From Actinomadura sp. K4S16 (GTDB lineage Bacteria > Actinomycetota > Actinomycetes > Streptosporangiales > Streptosporangiaceae): a DNA stretch of 64,000 nucleotides. The stretch lies in the NCBI RefSeq assembly GCF_008327685.1, contig NZ_BDDE01000018.1, forward strand, positions 248,001 to 312,000. The letters run 5' to 3'. A program made the position numbers and the translations under genes. A model generated the notes under the pieces. That model saw only the letters and a list, made by a program, of their open reading frames with translations, made no database searches and was not told where the DNA came from. This document shows, one piece after another, positions 1 to 8,367 of the stretch. How positions within the stretch are numbered: the stretch's first letter is position 1; every line of letters begins with the position of its first letter.

Positions 1-1884
1 GGCGCCGACCGCGTCCCGGTCGTCCTGCGCCGGCAGCCGGTGGACGATCTTGACGGCGGTGTTCTTGATGACGTCCGGGACGAGCTTGGAGGGGATCTGC
101 TCCGCCACGATCAGCCCCTCGCCGTACGCGCGGATCTCCGCCAGCAGGCTCGCGAACGTCTCCACGGCGTGGGACGCGGGCCCCGCCTGCTCGCTGCGGC
201 GCAGCAGCCGGTGCGCCTCCTCGAACACGCTGAGGTGCCGCAGCCCGGTCGGGGCGCCCTGGCGCTGCCGGAGCCGCAGGTGCTCGACCAGCCGGACCAG
301 CACGGTGCCCATCAGGAACGCCTTGTCGCGGTCGTCCCCGACGTCCTCGATCTCCAGGACGACGTTGCGGGCGAGCAGCGCGTCGAAGTCGATCGGGTGG
401 CCGCCCTCGAAGAACCGCCCGGTGGTGCCGAGCCGCAGGCTGGACAGCCGGACCCGGATGAAGCCCCGCACGTTGTCGGTGATCTCCTGCCCGTAGCCGA
501 TCTCGTCGACGACCTGCTCGGCGGTGGCCTGCAGGTCGGCGAGCGTCGGGTAGCGCGGCGACGTGCCCGGGACGGCCGGCTCGCCGAGCGCGAGGTCCCA
601 GCCGAGCCGCTCGTAGCAGCGGGTCAGCGCCCCCGCGAGCACCTGCGGGAACGGCTCGTCGGCCTCGAACGCCGCGAGGAACAGGGCGCGGACGAGGTCG
701 GCGTGCGTCTGGAGCGGGAACGGCCGCCCGTCGGGCCCGGTCGAGGGTTCGAGCGGGTTGATGCCGGCCGCGATCGCCTCCGCGTCCCCGGGGCGGATCG
801 TGACGACCTCCGCGTCCGGGAGGCGCGCCGCCATCAGCCGGTACTCGGCCTTCGCGGGCTCGACCACCAGCCACGGCAGGCCCGCCGCCGACGCGGCCGT
901 GAGCAGCGACCGGACGGTCTGCGACTTCCCGGCGCCGGTCGCGCCGCACACGAACGTGTGCCGGTTCAGGCTGGACAGCGGCAGCGACATCGGGCCCACG
1001 TCGCGGCGGTTGCGGTCCAGGACCCGTCCCAGCCGGACCCCGGTGTCGGGCGACTCGGGCGTGACGTCGAAATCCGGCCGCATCACGAACCGCACCCCGG
1101 CCACCTCCCGGACGGGCGGACGGGCCAGCGCCGCGACGAGCTGCGTGCTCGCCTCGAACGGCCCCGCCGCCCCCGGGACCAGCGCGTACGGCAGGCGGCC
1201 GAGGTCCGCCGACGCGCACACGAGCGCCGCGACCCGGGCGGCGGCCCGGGGCGTGGCCGCCCCGGCCGCCAGGTGCACCCGCCAGAGGCCGGACGTGGCG
1301 GCCTGGCGCAGCTCGCGGTGCCGCTTCTCCAGCCGGTCGGCCGCGACCGAGTCCTCCGGCGACATCTCCGCCATCGCCCGGGCGCGCTGCTGCCGGTCCG
1401 CGAGGTCGTCGGCGAGGCGCTGCGCCTCGCCCGGGTCGACGGGCTCGGCGACCAGCATCCAGGCGAACGGCTGCATCCACACCGAGAGCAGGCCGTCCTC
1501 CAGGGACGGCCTCGCGGGCTCCTCCGGCGGCGGGTCGTCCACGAGCAGGCCGTCGGCGATGCCGCCGATGCTCACCCAGTGCGCCATCGAGTCCTCGGCG
1601 AGGCCCTCGGCCAGCAGCGTCCCGCGCCCGCCCGCGGGGAGGCTGAGGGTCGCGGTGCTCCCGTCGCGGTCGGCGACGAGCCCGTCCCCGCCGACGAACA
1701 CCTCCGTGGGGCCGAACGCCTCCGCGCGCCGCCAGCCGACGAGGACCGGCTCCTTGCCCGCGTGGTAGGCCGACACCAGCGCCGCGAGCCGCTGGTCGCG
1801 CCACTCGTCCCGTCCGTCCGTCTCGTCCGGGCGGGGGACCTCCGTCAGCCGGCACACCGGAAGGCCGCGCACGACGTCCCACAT
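1..1884 (-). CDS. HerA/DUF87-family ATP-binding protein, C-terminus cut by window edge
   Basis: Translating the minus strand from the ATG at 1884 gives 628 residues that stay open to base 1, so the C-terminus lies outside the window. The Walker A motif GATGAGKS is at residues 314-321, preceded by an all-beta-looking N-terminal region. A Walker B-like segment LSVFEEAHRLL and the late motif LIVAEQIPSKLVPDVIKN are also visible. This order matches bacterial HerA/DUF87 ATPases, hexameric motors related to FtsK and VirB4 that move DNA or protein. The gene is divergent from the degenerate ATPase starting at 2135, with a shared 250-bp promoter region, which suggests joint function. No nuclease partner such as NurA is visible on this side. 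The family call is secure; the substrate is unknown. Confidence 0.85.
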   Translation of the reverse strand, partial: MWDVVRGLPVCRLTEVPRPDETDGRDEWRDQRLAALVSAYHAGKEPVLVGWRRAEAFGPTEVFVGGDGLVADRDGSTATLSLPAGGRGTLLAEGLAEDSMAHWVSIGGIADGLLVDDPPPEEPARPSLEDGLLSVWMQPFAWMLVAEPVDPGEAQRLADDLADRQQRARAMAEMSPEDSVAADRLEKRHRELRQAATSGLWRVHLAAGAATPRAAARVAALVCASADLGRLPYALVPGAAGPFEASTQLVAALARPPVREVAGVRFVMRPDFDVTPESPDTGVRLGRVLDRNRRDVGPMSLPLSSLNRHTFVCGATGAGKSQTVRSLLTAASAAGLPWLVVEPAKAEYRLMAARLPDAEVVTIRPGDAEAIAAGINPLEPSTGPDGRPFPLQTHADLVRALFLAAFEADEPFPQVLAGALTRCYERLGWDLALGEPAVPGTSPRYPTLADLQATAEQVVDEIGYGQEITDNVRGFIRVRLSSLRLGTTGRFFEGGHPIDFDALLARNVVLEIEDVGDDRDKAFLMGTVLVRLVEHLRLRQRQGAPTGLRHLSVFEEAHRLLRRSEQAGPASHAVETFASLLAEIRAYGEGLIVAEQIPSKLVPDVIKNTAVKIVHRLPAQDDRDAVGA

Positions 1885-2134
1885 GGTCAGCGGCCCCGGC
1901 GTGGTCCGGCCGCGCGGCGGAGGGGTGAACGGCCGGCGTTTTCCGCGATCCCGTCTCGGTCCAACGTCATGGGCAGTCAGGCTATTGAGCAAGGTCACCT
2001 TTGGGAAGGCCGATTCCTGACGTTGGGCCTGACAAGTTCCGTGTCAATCTGCTTGGGTTGTTTGCGGCATCACGAGCGGGCCGGGACAGGCGTGGCCCGC
2101 GCGCCGGCACCGGGGAGAGGACGGGGTTCAGATC
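1885..2134. promoter_or_regulatory. Divergent promoter region with two inverted repeats
   Basis: This 250-bp gap separates the two divergent ATPase-like genes. It holds a spaced inverted repeat, CCAACGTCA at 1961-1969 and TGACGTTGG at 2018-2026, and a tighter one, TGACA-N7-TGTCA at 2030-2046. Both lie between the two starts, where a shared operator would act. I recognise no regulator for either motif, and no clear -35/-10 pair stands out. Confidence 0.35.
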
Positions 2135-4324
2135 GTGAGGGGCGGTCCGGTCGACCACGGAGGATTGCTGTCGCGCCGCGAGAGGCTCTTCACCCCCGAC
2201 CCCCGTCTCGGCTGGGTGTTCCGCGACCGGTGGTGGTTCCTGCGCCCGTTCCCGGAGGCGCCGCCCCAGCAGCAGGTGCTGCCGGAGTACCTGGCGCGCC
2301 GGGTCGCGCAGACCGAGCAGCTCGCCCAGCGAAGGCTGCACCGGACGCTCCCGGTGAGCGCGGCGATCGCGATGGTCCTCGTGCTGTTCGCCGCCTGCTC
2401 GGCCAGCGGCACCCAGACGGTGCAGTCGCCCCTCTCCATCGGCTCGCTCCTGCTGGCCCTCATCGCACTGGCCCCCGGCGCGGCGCTGACGTGGTGGGCC
2501 GTGCGGCAGCGGCAGAGCGCCCGGCAGGCCCACGAGCTGGCCCAGCAGCAGATCATCGGCGGCTACCAGGACCAGGCGCGGCAGTGGCACGCGCGCAAGC
2601 AGGCGCACGACGCCGCCGAGCGCGCGCGGCTGGACGGGCTGCCCGAGTGGGGCGCGGCCCCGCGCCCCGGCCGCCGCCTGGACGTGTTCGGCGGGACGCT
2701 CTGGGCGTGGGAGGCCCTGCTCACCACGTACGGGACGTCCACCCTCGCCGTCCAGCCGCTGCTGGTCCTCGACCTGTCCCGCGAGGTCGTCAGCCGCGAA
2801 CTCGTCGAGCTGGCCCAGGCCGCGTGGGTGGGCGTCGACGCGCAGCTGCTGCCCAGCCGCCAGGCCTCGTCCGGCCTGCTGGCCGACATGCCGCCCCGCG
2901 ACCTGGTGGACGCGATCGTCGAGTCCATGCACGGCGGGACGCCCGACGCCGCGCGGGCCGACCGCAGCATGGACGACCGGATCCTGACCAAGGTGTGCGG
3001 CGCGCTCGGCGGGAACGTCACGCTCGGCCGGATCGCGGCGGCCCTGCGCGCCCTGATGGGCGAGCCCGACGACGGCGACGCGCTGACCCGCGAGGAGCGG
3101 CGGCACATCGCCAACGAGCTGTTCACCGTCGAGTACCGGCGGCAGGCCCACGCGAACCTGTCGCGGATCGAGTCCTACGTCCACCCGCTGGAGGACCTCG
3201 GGACCGAGCCCGCCGAGAAGGAGGGGGCCGGCTACCTGACCTGCGTCGCGCTGGACAGCCAGGCCCGCAACGTCCGCTCCGAGCTGCTCACCGACCTCAT
3301 CGTCCAGTGGGTGACGCACCGCATCACCGCGTCGCAGGACTCCACCCCCGCCCTGGTCGTCGCCGGCGCGGACGAGCTGGCCCGCCGCCACCTGGAACGG
3401 CTGTCGGACGCCTGCGAGCGGCGCGGCGTCCCGCTGACCCTGCTGTTCCGGCGGCTGCGGGAGACGTCCGCGGAGATGATCGGCGGGGGCGCCGTCGCGT
3501 TCATGCGGCTCGGCAACCACGAGGACGCGGCCCGCGCGGCCGACTTCATCGGGCGCGACCACCGGTTCGTCCTGTCGCAGATCACCAAGAACGTCGGCGG
3601 GAACGAGTCCCACACCACCACCGACACCGAGGGCGCGGGCGACTCCGAGACCCACAGCACCAGCCGCACGACGGGGACGTCCCGCAGCTGGGGGACGAGC
3701 CGCTCGTCCGGCACCACCTACTCGGGCGGCGAGATGTTCGGGCTCTTCCCGGACCGCTCGACGTCCTACCAGCGCGGCAGCAACCGGGGCGGCTCCACCA
3801 GCCGCAGCGACACCGAGGGCACCTCCACCTCCACGTCGCGGAACTGGTCGGCGGCCTACTCCTACGCGGAGGGCACCAACTGGAGCGACGCCGACACCAC
3901 GCAGCGCGTGTACGAGTACGTCGTCGAACCCGTCACGCTCCAGCACCTGCCCGACCACGCCCTGCTGCTCGTCGAGTCGGCGCCCGGCGGCGGCCGCACG
4001 GTCACACCCGTCGAATGCGACCCGGCCATCATCACGCTCGACCGCGTCACCACCGGCCCCCTCCCGGACCCGCCCGCCCCGCAGCAGGCGCTCCCCGCCC
4101 CTGGCGCGGCCCTGACCGCGCCAGGCCCGCTTACGCAGGCCCAGCCCCAGGTTCAGCAGTGGGGGACGCCGTCCGCTCCGCAGTGGGCCACCCCGCCCGC
4201 GCCGCCCCCGCCGCGGGCGCCCCTCACGTCCCAGCCCGGTCCGCCGCCCGGGCAGCAGACCGGCCCGCGGACGCCCGGCGATCCCCGGCAGGGGCCGCCG
4301 CCGCTGTTCGGCGGGAAAGGCTGA
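2135..4324 (+). CDS. Membrane protein resembling a VirD4/TraG ATPase without P-loop, Ser/Thr/Gly-rich insert
   Basis: A 729-residue protein from a GTG start. Two hydrophobic segments at about residues 70-120 anchor it. The following domain keeps the strand order of a VirD4/TraG coupling protein, but the place of the P-loop reads GGTLWAWEALLTTYG, with no GK[ST]. A Walker B-like strand (PALVVAGADELARRHLERL) and a late strand (GAVAFMRLGNHEDAARAADFI) are recognisable. Residues about 485-590 are an insert rich in Ser, Thr and Gly, and the C-terminus is proline-rich and disordered. The gene is divergent from the intact HerA-type ATPase and ends 5 bp before the convergent M48 protease gene. I infer a catalytically dead membrane partner of the ATPase. 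The remote homology is my reading and needs a profile or structure comparison. Confidence 0.55.
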   Translation: MRGGPVDHGGLLSRRERLFTPDPRLGWVFRDRWWFLRPFPEAPPQQQVLPEYLARRVAQTEQLAQRRLHRTLPVSAAIAMVLVLFAACSASGTQTVQSPLSIGSLLLALIALAPGAALTWWAVRQRQSARQAHELAQQQIIGGYQDQARQWHARKQAHDAAERARLDGLPEWGAAPRPGRRLDVFGGTLWAWEALLTTYGTSTLAVQPLLVLDLSREVVSRELVELAQAAWVGVDAQLLPSRQASSGLLADMPPRDLVDAIVESMHGGTPDAARADRSMDDRILTKVCGALGGNVTLGRIAAALRALMGEPDDGDALTREERRHIANELFTVEYRRQAHANLSRIESYVHPLEDLGTEPAEKEGAGYLTCVALDSQARNVRSELLTDLIVQWVTHRITASQDSTPALVVAGADELARRHLERLSDACERRGVPLTLLFRRLRETSAEMIGGGAVAFMRLGNHEDAARAADFIGRDHRFVLSQITKNVGGNESHTTTDTEGAGDSETHSTSRTTGTSRSWGTSRSSGTTYSGGEMFGLFPDRSTSYQRGSNRGGSTSRSDTEGTSTSTSRNWSAAYSYAEGTNWSDADTTQRVYEYVVEPVTLQHLPDHALLLVESAPGGGRTVTPVECDPAIITLDRVTTGPLPDPPAPQQALPAPGAALTAPGPLTQAQPQVQQWGTPSAPQWATPPAPPPPRAPLTSQPGPPPGQQTGPRTPGDPRQGPPPLFGGKG

Positions 4325-4329
4325 CCGGC

Positions 4330-5970
4330 TCAGCCGAGCCGGCGGCGCAGCGCCTGGGCCCGCCGGACGAGGGGGAGCGGCAGGCCGTCCGGCTGATGCT
4401 CGATGCGGTGCTCCACGGCCGCGACCAGGTCGGCGCCGAACCCCATCCGCACCGCCGCCGCGTCCGCCCGCGCCTCGCCCGCGGCGCTCAGCAGGCGCGC
4501 CCCCAGCGAGGCGGCGTAGGCGAACGCCGCCGGTAGCGCGACCACGACCGTCATGACCACGGCGACCGCGGCCAGCAGGAATACTCCCAGGAAGCCGATC
4601 GGCCGGTGCCACTCGACGGCCCGCTTCCACATCGGGCCGATCGGGGACCACACCGTGCGCAGCGCCCACTGCAGCACGCGGTGCGGAAGCGTCACCTGCG
4701 CGTGCACGAACGCAGGCACCGCCCGCCACCCCTGGAGATGCCCCAGTTCGTGGGCGAGGACGGCGGCCAGGCCCCCGGGCGGCAGCTCGCGCGCCGAATG
4801 CGACGTGACCGCCACCGTGCGAACCGAGGGCCTGCACGCGTTCAGCCCGTCCGACTCGACGACCACGAGCCGGTAGCCGCTGACGCCGGCGTGCTGCTGC
4901 ACGTAGCGCCACGCGTGCTCCAGCCTGGCGCGCTCGGCCTCGTCCGGCTCCCGGTACCCGTACGAGCGCCGGGCCGTCAGGGGCGCCAGAAGCAGGATCC
5001 CCCAGAAAACGATCAGCGCAAGGGCGCCCCAACCAGGCCAGACGGAACGCAACCCGAAGGCCACGGCCGCGACCACGACCCCCTCGATTGCCACGACCAG
5101 CCCGATCGCGACACCGGCCCGTCCGGACGGCGTGCCCTGCGGCCGCCCCGGCGGGAGGTAGCGCTGGACCGGCTCGTCCACCGGCGTCCGGCCACCTGCG
5201 GCCGCGCGCGGCACCTGCGACGGCAGCCGACGCACCGGCCCGGCGGAACGCGGCACGGAGACCTGCGGGGAGTGCGGCTTACGAAGCCCCGCCGAAGGAG
5301 GCGCCGACGTCTCCATCCGAGCCTCTTCCAACGGCGTCTCCCCAGGCAGCGGCGGCGCCGTCGCCGAACCCGGAGCTTCCTGCCGCGGCGGCGGCGTGCG
5401 GGGCCGCCCGAGCCTCGGCGGAGGAGCCGCAGGCGCTTCGAACCGCGCTTCCTCCAAAGGCGGCGGCTGCGCAGCCCGCGGCGGAGTCGACGACGAGGAC
5501 GCACCCGCCGACTGCGACGTCCCAGGCCAGAACCCCGCCCCCTGCGACGACGCCGGAGAGCCCGGAGAACGCGGCGCCTGGGGTCCGCCGAGGCTCGGCG
5601 GAGGAGGTGTAGGTGTAGGCGGCCGAGCTTCCGCCGGGGGTGGCGGGGGAGGAGCCGGTGGCTCGACCGCAGGCGGCTGCGCAGGTCGGGGTGGGGGAGT
5701 GGTTGCGGATTGGGGCGGTGGTGGGGGCGGGGACGGCGCGGGAGGCCCTGGTGTGGGTGGGGTGCTGAGGCTTGGTGGGGGAGGCGCGGGCTCGGGGCGG
5801 GGTGCGGGTGGGCGCGGGGGCGGGGTGGGGTCGGCTTCGGCGTTCAGGGAGGCGCGGCGGCGGGCGCGGGGGCTGTAGGGGCGCGACTGGTCGGTCCACG
5901 TCTGGCCGTCCCAGTAGCGTTCGCGGCCCATCAACTCCGGATCTGGGTACCACCCAGGTGGTGCGCTCAC
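4330..5970 (-). CDS. DUF2510 - proline-rich - M48 metalloprotease fusion
   Basis: 546 residues from a GTG with a purine-rich upstream sequence. Residues about 4-30 (GWYPDPELMGRERYWDGQTW) form a DUF2510 domain, a short Trp/Tyr module found at the N-termini of actinobacterial membrane proteins. Then comes about 250 residues of Pro/Ala/Arg linker. The C-terminal half has two membrane segments, the zinc motif HELGH in VLAHELGHLQGW, a second hydrophobic hairpin after it, and GEARADAAAV, which supplies the third zinc ligand (Glu) of HtpX/M48 proteases. The active site therefore looks intact. It sits tail to tail with the degenerate ATPase at 2135-4324. HtpX-like enzymes cut misfolded or damaged membrane proteins; the substrate here is unknown. 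Confidence 0.85.
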   Translation of the reverse strand: MSAPPGWYPDPELMGRERYWDGQTWTDQSRPYSPRARRRASLNAEADPTPPPRPPAPRPEPAPPPPSLSTPPTPGPPAPSPPPPPPQSATTPPPRPAQPPAVEPPAPPPPPPAEARPPTPTPPPPSLGGPQAPRSPGSPASSQGAGFWPGTSQSAGASSSSTPPRAAQPPPLEEARFEAPAAPPPRLGRPRTPPPRQEAPGSATAPPLPGETPLEEARMETSAPPSAGLRKPHSPQVSVPRSAGPVRRLPSQVPRAAAGGRTPVDEPVQRYLPPGRPQGTPSGRAGVAIGLVVAIEGVVVAAVAFGLRSVWPGWGALALIVFWGILLLAPLTARRSYGYREPDEAERARLEHAWRYVQQHAGVSGYRLVVVESDGLNACRPSVRTVAVTSHSARELPPGGLAAVLAHELGHLQGWRAVPAFVHAQVTLPHRVLQWALRTVWSPIGPMWKRAVEWHRPIGFLGVFLLAAVAVVMTVVVALPAAFAYAASLGARLLSAAGEARADAAAVRMGFGADLVAAVEHRIEHQPDGLPLPLVRRAQALRRRLG

Positions 5971-6039
5971 CGGAACCCCGCCTCCCGTAAGGAACAGATC
6001 AAGGCTTGCGCACGGCGCGACACAGCGTCAACACGCCGG

Positions 6040-6438
6040 TCACAGCTTGGGGGTGAAGGGGCGGCGATGGGTGGGATCGTCCGGCTCGGCGAGGCCGCGC
6101 AGGGCCGTCTCGACGAGTTCGATCGCGTGGAGGAGGGCGACGAGGCGGGCGCCCTCGCGGCGGTAGGCCTCCAGGACGGACTCGATACCGTGCGGGGGGA
6201 CGACGGCGCCGAGGTCGACGCGCGCCGTGCGGAAGCCCTCCCGGGCCGCCTCCACGGACGCGTTCACGTGGTGGCGGGCCATCCGGGCGAGGGCGAGGGG
6301 GTAGCGGCGCAGGACGCCGTAGCGCCGGTACTCGGGCGGGACGAGCTCGAGCAGCCAGGCGAGGGCGGTGTCCTCGAAACGGTCGGTGCCCGGTGGATGC
6401 ACCTGCGAGGGCCAGCCGGGCGGAACGTAGGTGCTCAC
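6040..6438 (-). CDS. Conserved hypothetical protein under a perfect SOS box
   Basis: 132 residues, soluble, mostly helical, with many Arg and Glu and no cysteine. The N-terminus MSTYVPPGWPSQVHPPG is proline-rich; the rest has long amphipathic helices (LARMARHHVNASVEAARE and EAYRREGARLVALLHAIEL). I do not recognise a family. The informative point is upstream: a perfect LexA-type palindrome lies 21-36 bp before the ATG (see 6459-6474), so the gene is probably induced by DNA damage. It is transcribed alone or as the last gene after 6491-6835. Function is unknown; a role in repair or damage survival would be inference from the operator only. Confidence 0.75.
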   Translation of the reverse strand: MSTYVPPGWPSQVHPPGTDRFEDTALAWLLELVPPEYRRYGVLRRYPLALARMARHHVNASVEAAREGFRTARVDLGAVVPPHGIESVLEAYRREGARLVALLHAIELVETALRGLAEPDDPTHRRPFTPKL

Positions 6439-6458
6439 GAGGGCAGGATAACCCGGAT

Positions 6459-6474
6459 TCGAACCTATGTTCGA
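6459..6474 (-). promoter_or_regulatory. LexA (SOS) box
   Basis: The sequence reads TCGAAC-CTAT-GTTCGA, an exact match to the actinobacterial/Gram-positive SOS box TCGAAC-N4-GTTCGA as known from mycobacteria. Its edge is 20 bp from the ATG of the 132-residue gene at 6438, so LexA bound here would block its transcription or early elongation. Confidence 0.85.
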
Positions 6475-6490
6475 GAGCGATCCGGTGAGC

Positions 6491-6835
6491 TCACGGTGCC
6501 GGCGGCGTGCGCCGGATCCGGATCTTGCCGGAGTCCAGGTCGTCGCGGACGTTGCCGGATCCGGTCTGCTCGTGGTCGTCCTGGCGGAGCACCTTCTGCC
6601 GCTCCTGCTCCTCCTGCTTGACCTTCTTGGAGCCCTCGAAGGCGGAGGCGAGGTCCTCGAACATGCCGCCGCCGAAGCCGGCGCCGGTCTCGCCGTCGCC
6701 TCGGATGGCCCCCATCAGGGACGACTTGCCCGTCCCCTCGCGGGGCCACTCGATGGTCTCCGGCTCGGCCGCCTCCGGGCGGTTGCCCATCGGACGGCCC
6801 TTGACGCGCTTGCGGCGGCGAAAGGGTGACTTCAC
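6491..6835 (-). CDS. Small basic/charged hypothetical protein
   Basis: 114 residues from a GTG at 6835 that follows GGAGAG. An ATG at 6880, directly after the stop of the upstream gene, would add 15 residues but has no ribosome-binding site, and an ATG at 6790 would remove 15. The N-terminus is strongly basic (KSPFRRRKRVKG) and the remainder is highly charged with a Gly-rich GAGFGGGMFEDLASAF segment and a Gln/Glu-rich stretch. No domain is recognised. It follows the PPOX gene by 45 bp and is probably co-transcribed with it. Confidence 0.6.
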   Translation of the reverse strand: MKSPFRRRKRVKGRPMGNRPEAAEPETIEWPREGTGKSSLMGAIRGDGETGAGFGGGMFEDLASAFEGSKKVKQEEQERQKVLRQDDHEQTGSGNVRDDLDSGKIRIRRTPPAP

Positions 6836-6880
6836 ACACTCTCCAACGCGATGAGTCTCCAGAATGATCCCAGCGGACAT

Positions 6881-7432
6881 TCAGGTTACGAACGACCACC
6901 GGGTGGGAGAACCGGTGAAATCTCCCTGGCGGAGCCCGAACACCGACTGTGGGCGCACCGCGACGGTGGCGTTCACCTCCGGGTCCAGGAAATCGACACG
7001 ATAGCGCGTGGCGTACTTGGAGTTGACCAGGTCGATGAACCGCTGTAGATCGCGCGGATCGGTGAGGATCTCGGCGCGGCCCTCGATGACCACCGGGTTC
7101 TCGGCCTCCTCCGTGGTGACCACGACCTGCGGGTTCGCCCGCAGGTTCACCATCTTGCGGGACGGGGCCGCGCTGCTGAACAGCAGGGCCTCGCCCGACC
7201 AGGCGCCCCAGACCGGCATGGCGTGCGGACGTCCGTCCGGCCGCACCGTGCACACCCAGAAGTTGCGGGCGGCCCGCAGCCGCTCCACGGCCCAGGACCA
7301 CGGCAGCAGGCCGCTGCCCTCGTGCGGTCCCTGGATGCCGTAACCCGGCATGTACGGACGTTCCGCCTTGGGCTCGACGGTTCGGATGGGCTGGATGGGC
7401 TCCGGTTCCGCGGCGGCGCCGGCGGCCGACAT
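6881..7432 (-). CDS. Pyridoxamine 5'-phosphate oxidase-fold (PPOX class) protein
   Basis: 183 residues from the ATG at 7432, chosen because GGGAGG lies 6 bp before it; the frame is open for 12 more codons without support. The core runs from about residue 50: WAVERLRAARNFWVCTVRPDGRPHAMPVWGAW, then LLFSSAAPSRKMVNLRANPQVVV and VVIEGRAEILTD. This is the split-barrel flavin or F420 binding fold of the PPOX family. The actinobacterial members often use F420 or bind haem, and the sequence alone does not decide which. It is divergent from the Nif3-like gene and probably heads an operon with 6491-6835. Confidence 0.85.
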   Translation of the reverse strand: MSAAGAAAEPEPIQPIRTVEPKAERPYMPGYGIQGPHEGSGLLPWSWAVERLRAARNFWVCTVRPDGRPHAMPVWGAWSGEALLFSSAAPSRKMVNLRANPQVVVTTEEAENPVVIEGRAEILTDPRDLQRFIDLVNSKYATRYRVDFLDPEVNATVAVRPQSVFGLRQGDFTGSPTRWSFVT

Positions 7433-7532
7433 GGCGTTCCTCCCTCGGTCGTGCACTGTCCGTCCCATATCGTTACAGACCTTGGCGTCTCGGGGTGACG
7501 CTCGGTGGCTCGTTGGGAGCGCCCAGGCGCGG

Positions 7533-7545
7533 TAGCCTGCGGGAC
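7533..7545 (+). promoter_or_regulatory. Probable -10 element for leaderless transcript of the Nif3-like gene
   Basis: TAGCCT at 7533-7538 fits the TANNNT -10 consensus and ends 7 bp before the GTG at 7546. No ribosome-binding site is present. This spacing is typical of leaderless actinobacterial genes, where the start codon is the first transcribed base. Confidence 0.45.
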
Positions 7546-8367
7546 GTGCGCCTATCCCATGTCATCTCCGCTTTGGAGGAGCTCTACCCACCCGCGTGGG
7601 CGGAGTCCTGGGACGCCGTCGGCCTCGTCTGCGGAGATCCCGCCCAGGAGGTACGGCGGGTGCTGTTCGCGGTCGACCCCGTCGCCGCCGTGATCGACGA
7701 GGCGCTGGAGTGGGAGGCCGACCTCGTGGTCACGCACCATCCGCTGCTGCTGCGCGGGGTGCACTCGGTCGCCGCCACCACGCCGAAGGGCCGGCTCGTC
7801 CACCGCATGATCACGAATGGGATCGCGCTGCACACCGCGCACACCAACGCCGACCGGGCCGCCCCCGGGGTGTCGGACGCGCTGGCGCGGGCCGTCGGCC
7901 TCACCGGCGAGCTGCGCCCGATGGTCCCCGCCGACGACGATCCGCGCCGCGGCCTCGGCCGGATCGGGGAGCTGGACGAGCCGGTCGCGCTGCGGGAGTT
8001 CACCCGGCGCGCCGCCGCCGGGCTGCCGTCCACCGCCTGGGGGGTGCGGGCGGCCGGGGATCCGGACCGTCCCATCCGCACGGTCGCCGTCTGCGGCGGC
8101 GCGGGCGACTCCCTGCTCGGCACCGCGCGGGCCGCCGGTGTCGACGCCTACCTCACCGCCGACCTGCGCCACCACCCCGCGTCGGAGTTCGCCGAGCACG
8201 GCGGCCCCGCCCTGGTGGACGCGGCGCACTGGGCGACCGAGTGGCCCTGGCTCGCCGACGCCGAGCGGAGCCTCGCCAGGTCGTCCCCGGAAGCGGGCAA
8301 GTTGGAGACACGGGTGTCCACGCTCGTCACCGACGCGTGGACCCTTCACGACGAAGGAGCACAGTGA
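7546..8367 (+). CDS. Nif3-like dinuclear metal center protein (DUF34)
   Basis: 273 residues. The start is the GTG at 7546 (VRLSHVISALEELYPP), which gives the normal family N-terminus and has a leaderless-type promoter. The two-metal ligands of the Nif3/YbgI family are visible: THHPLLLRG, HTAHTNAD, and AHWATEWPW near the C-terminus. Family members form toroidal hexamers; the best-supported role is a GTP cyclohydrolase-like or metal-related hydrolase activity, but physiology is unsettled. The stop overlaps the next start in GTGA, so the gene is translationally coupled to the zinc-ribbon protein, a pairing conserved across actinobacteria. Confidence 0.93.
   Translation: MRLSHVISALEELYPPAWAESWDAVGLVCGDPAQEVRRVLFAVDPVAAVIDEALEWEADLVVTHHPLLLRGVHSVAATTPKGRLVHRMITNGIALHTAHTNADRAAPGVSDALARAVGLTGELRPMVPADDDPRRGLGRIGELDEPVALREFTRRAAAGLPSTAWGVRAAGDPDRPIRTVAVCGGAGDSLLGTARAAGVDAYLTADLRHHPASEFAEHGGPALVDAAHWATEWPWLADAERSLARSSPEAGKLETRVSTLVTDAWTLHDEGAQ

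Noticed and set aside
40..4536. Open frame of 1498 codons on the plus strand
   Set aside because: It is antisense to the HerA-type ATPase (Walker A on the minus strand) and overlaps the real plus-strand gene at 2135-4324 in another frame. Long false frames are normal at this GC content.
1982..5032. Open frame of 1016 codons on the minus strand
   Set aside because: It covers the degenerate ATPase gene antisense and part of the M48 gene in the wrong frame; composition is low-complexity Arg/Gly/Ala.
6450..6476. GGTTCGAATCC-like tRNA T-loop on the minus strand
   Set aside because: The flanking bases do not form a T-stem and no anticodon arm follows; the sequence is explained by the LexA box.
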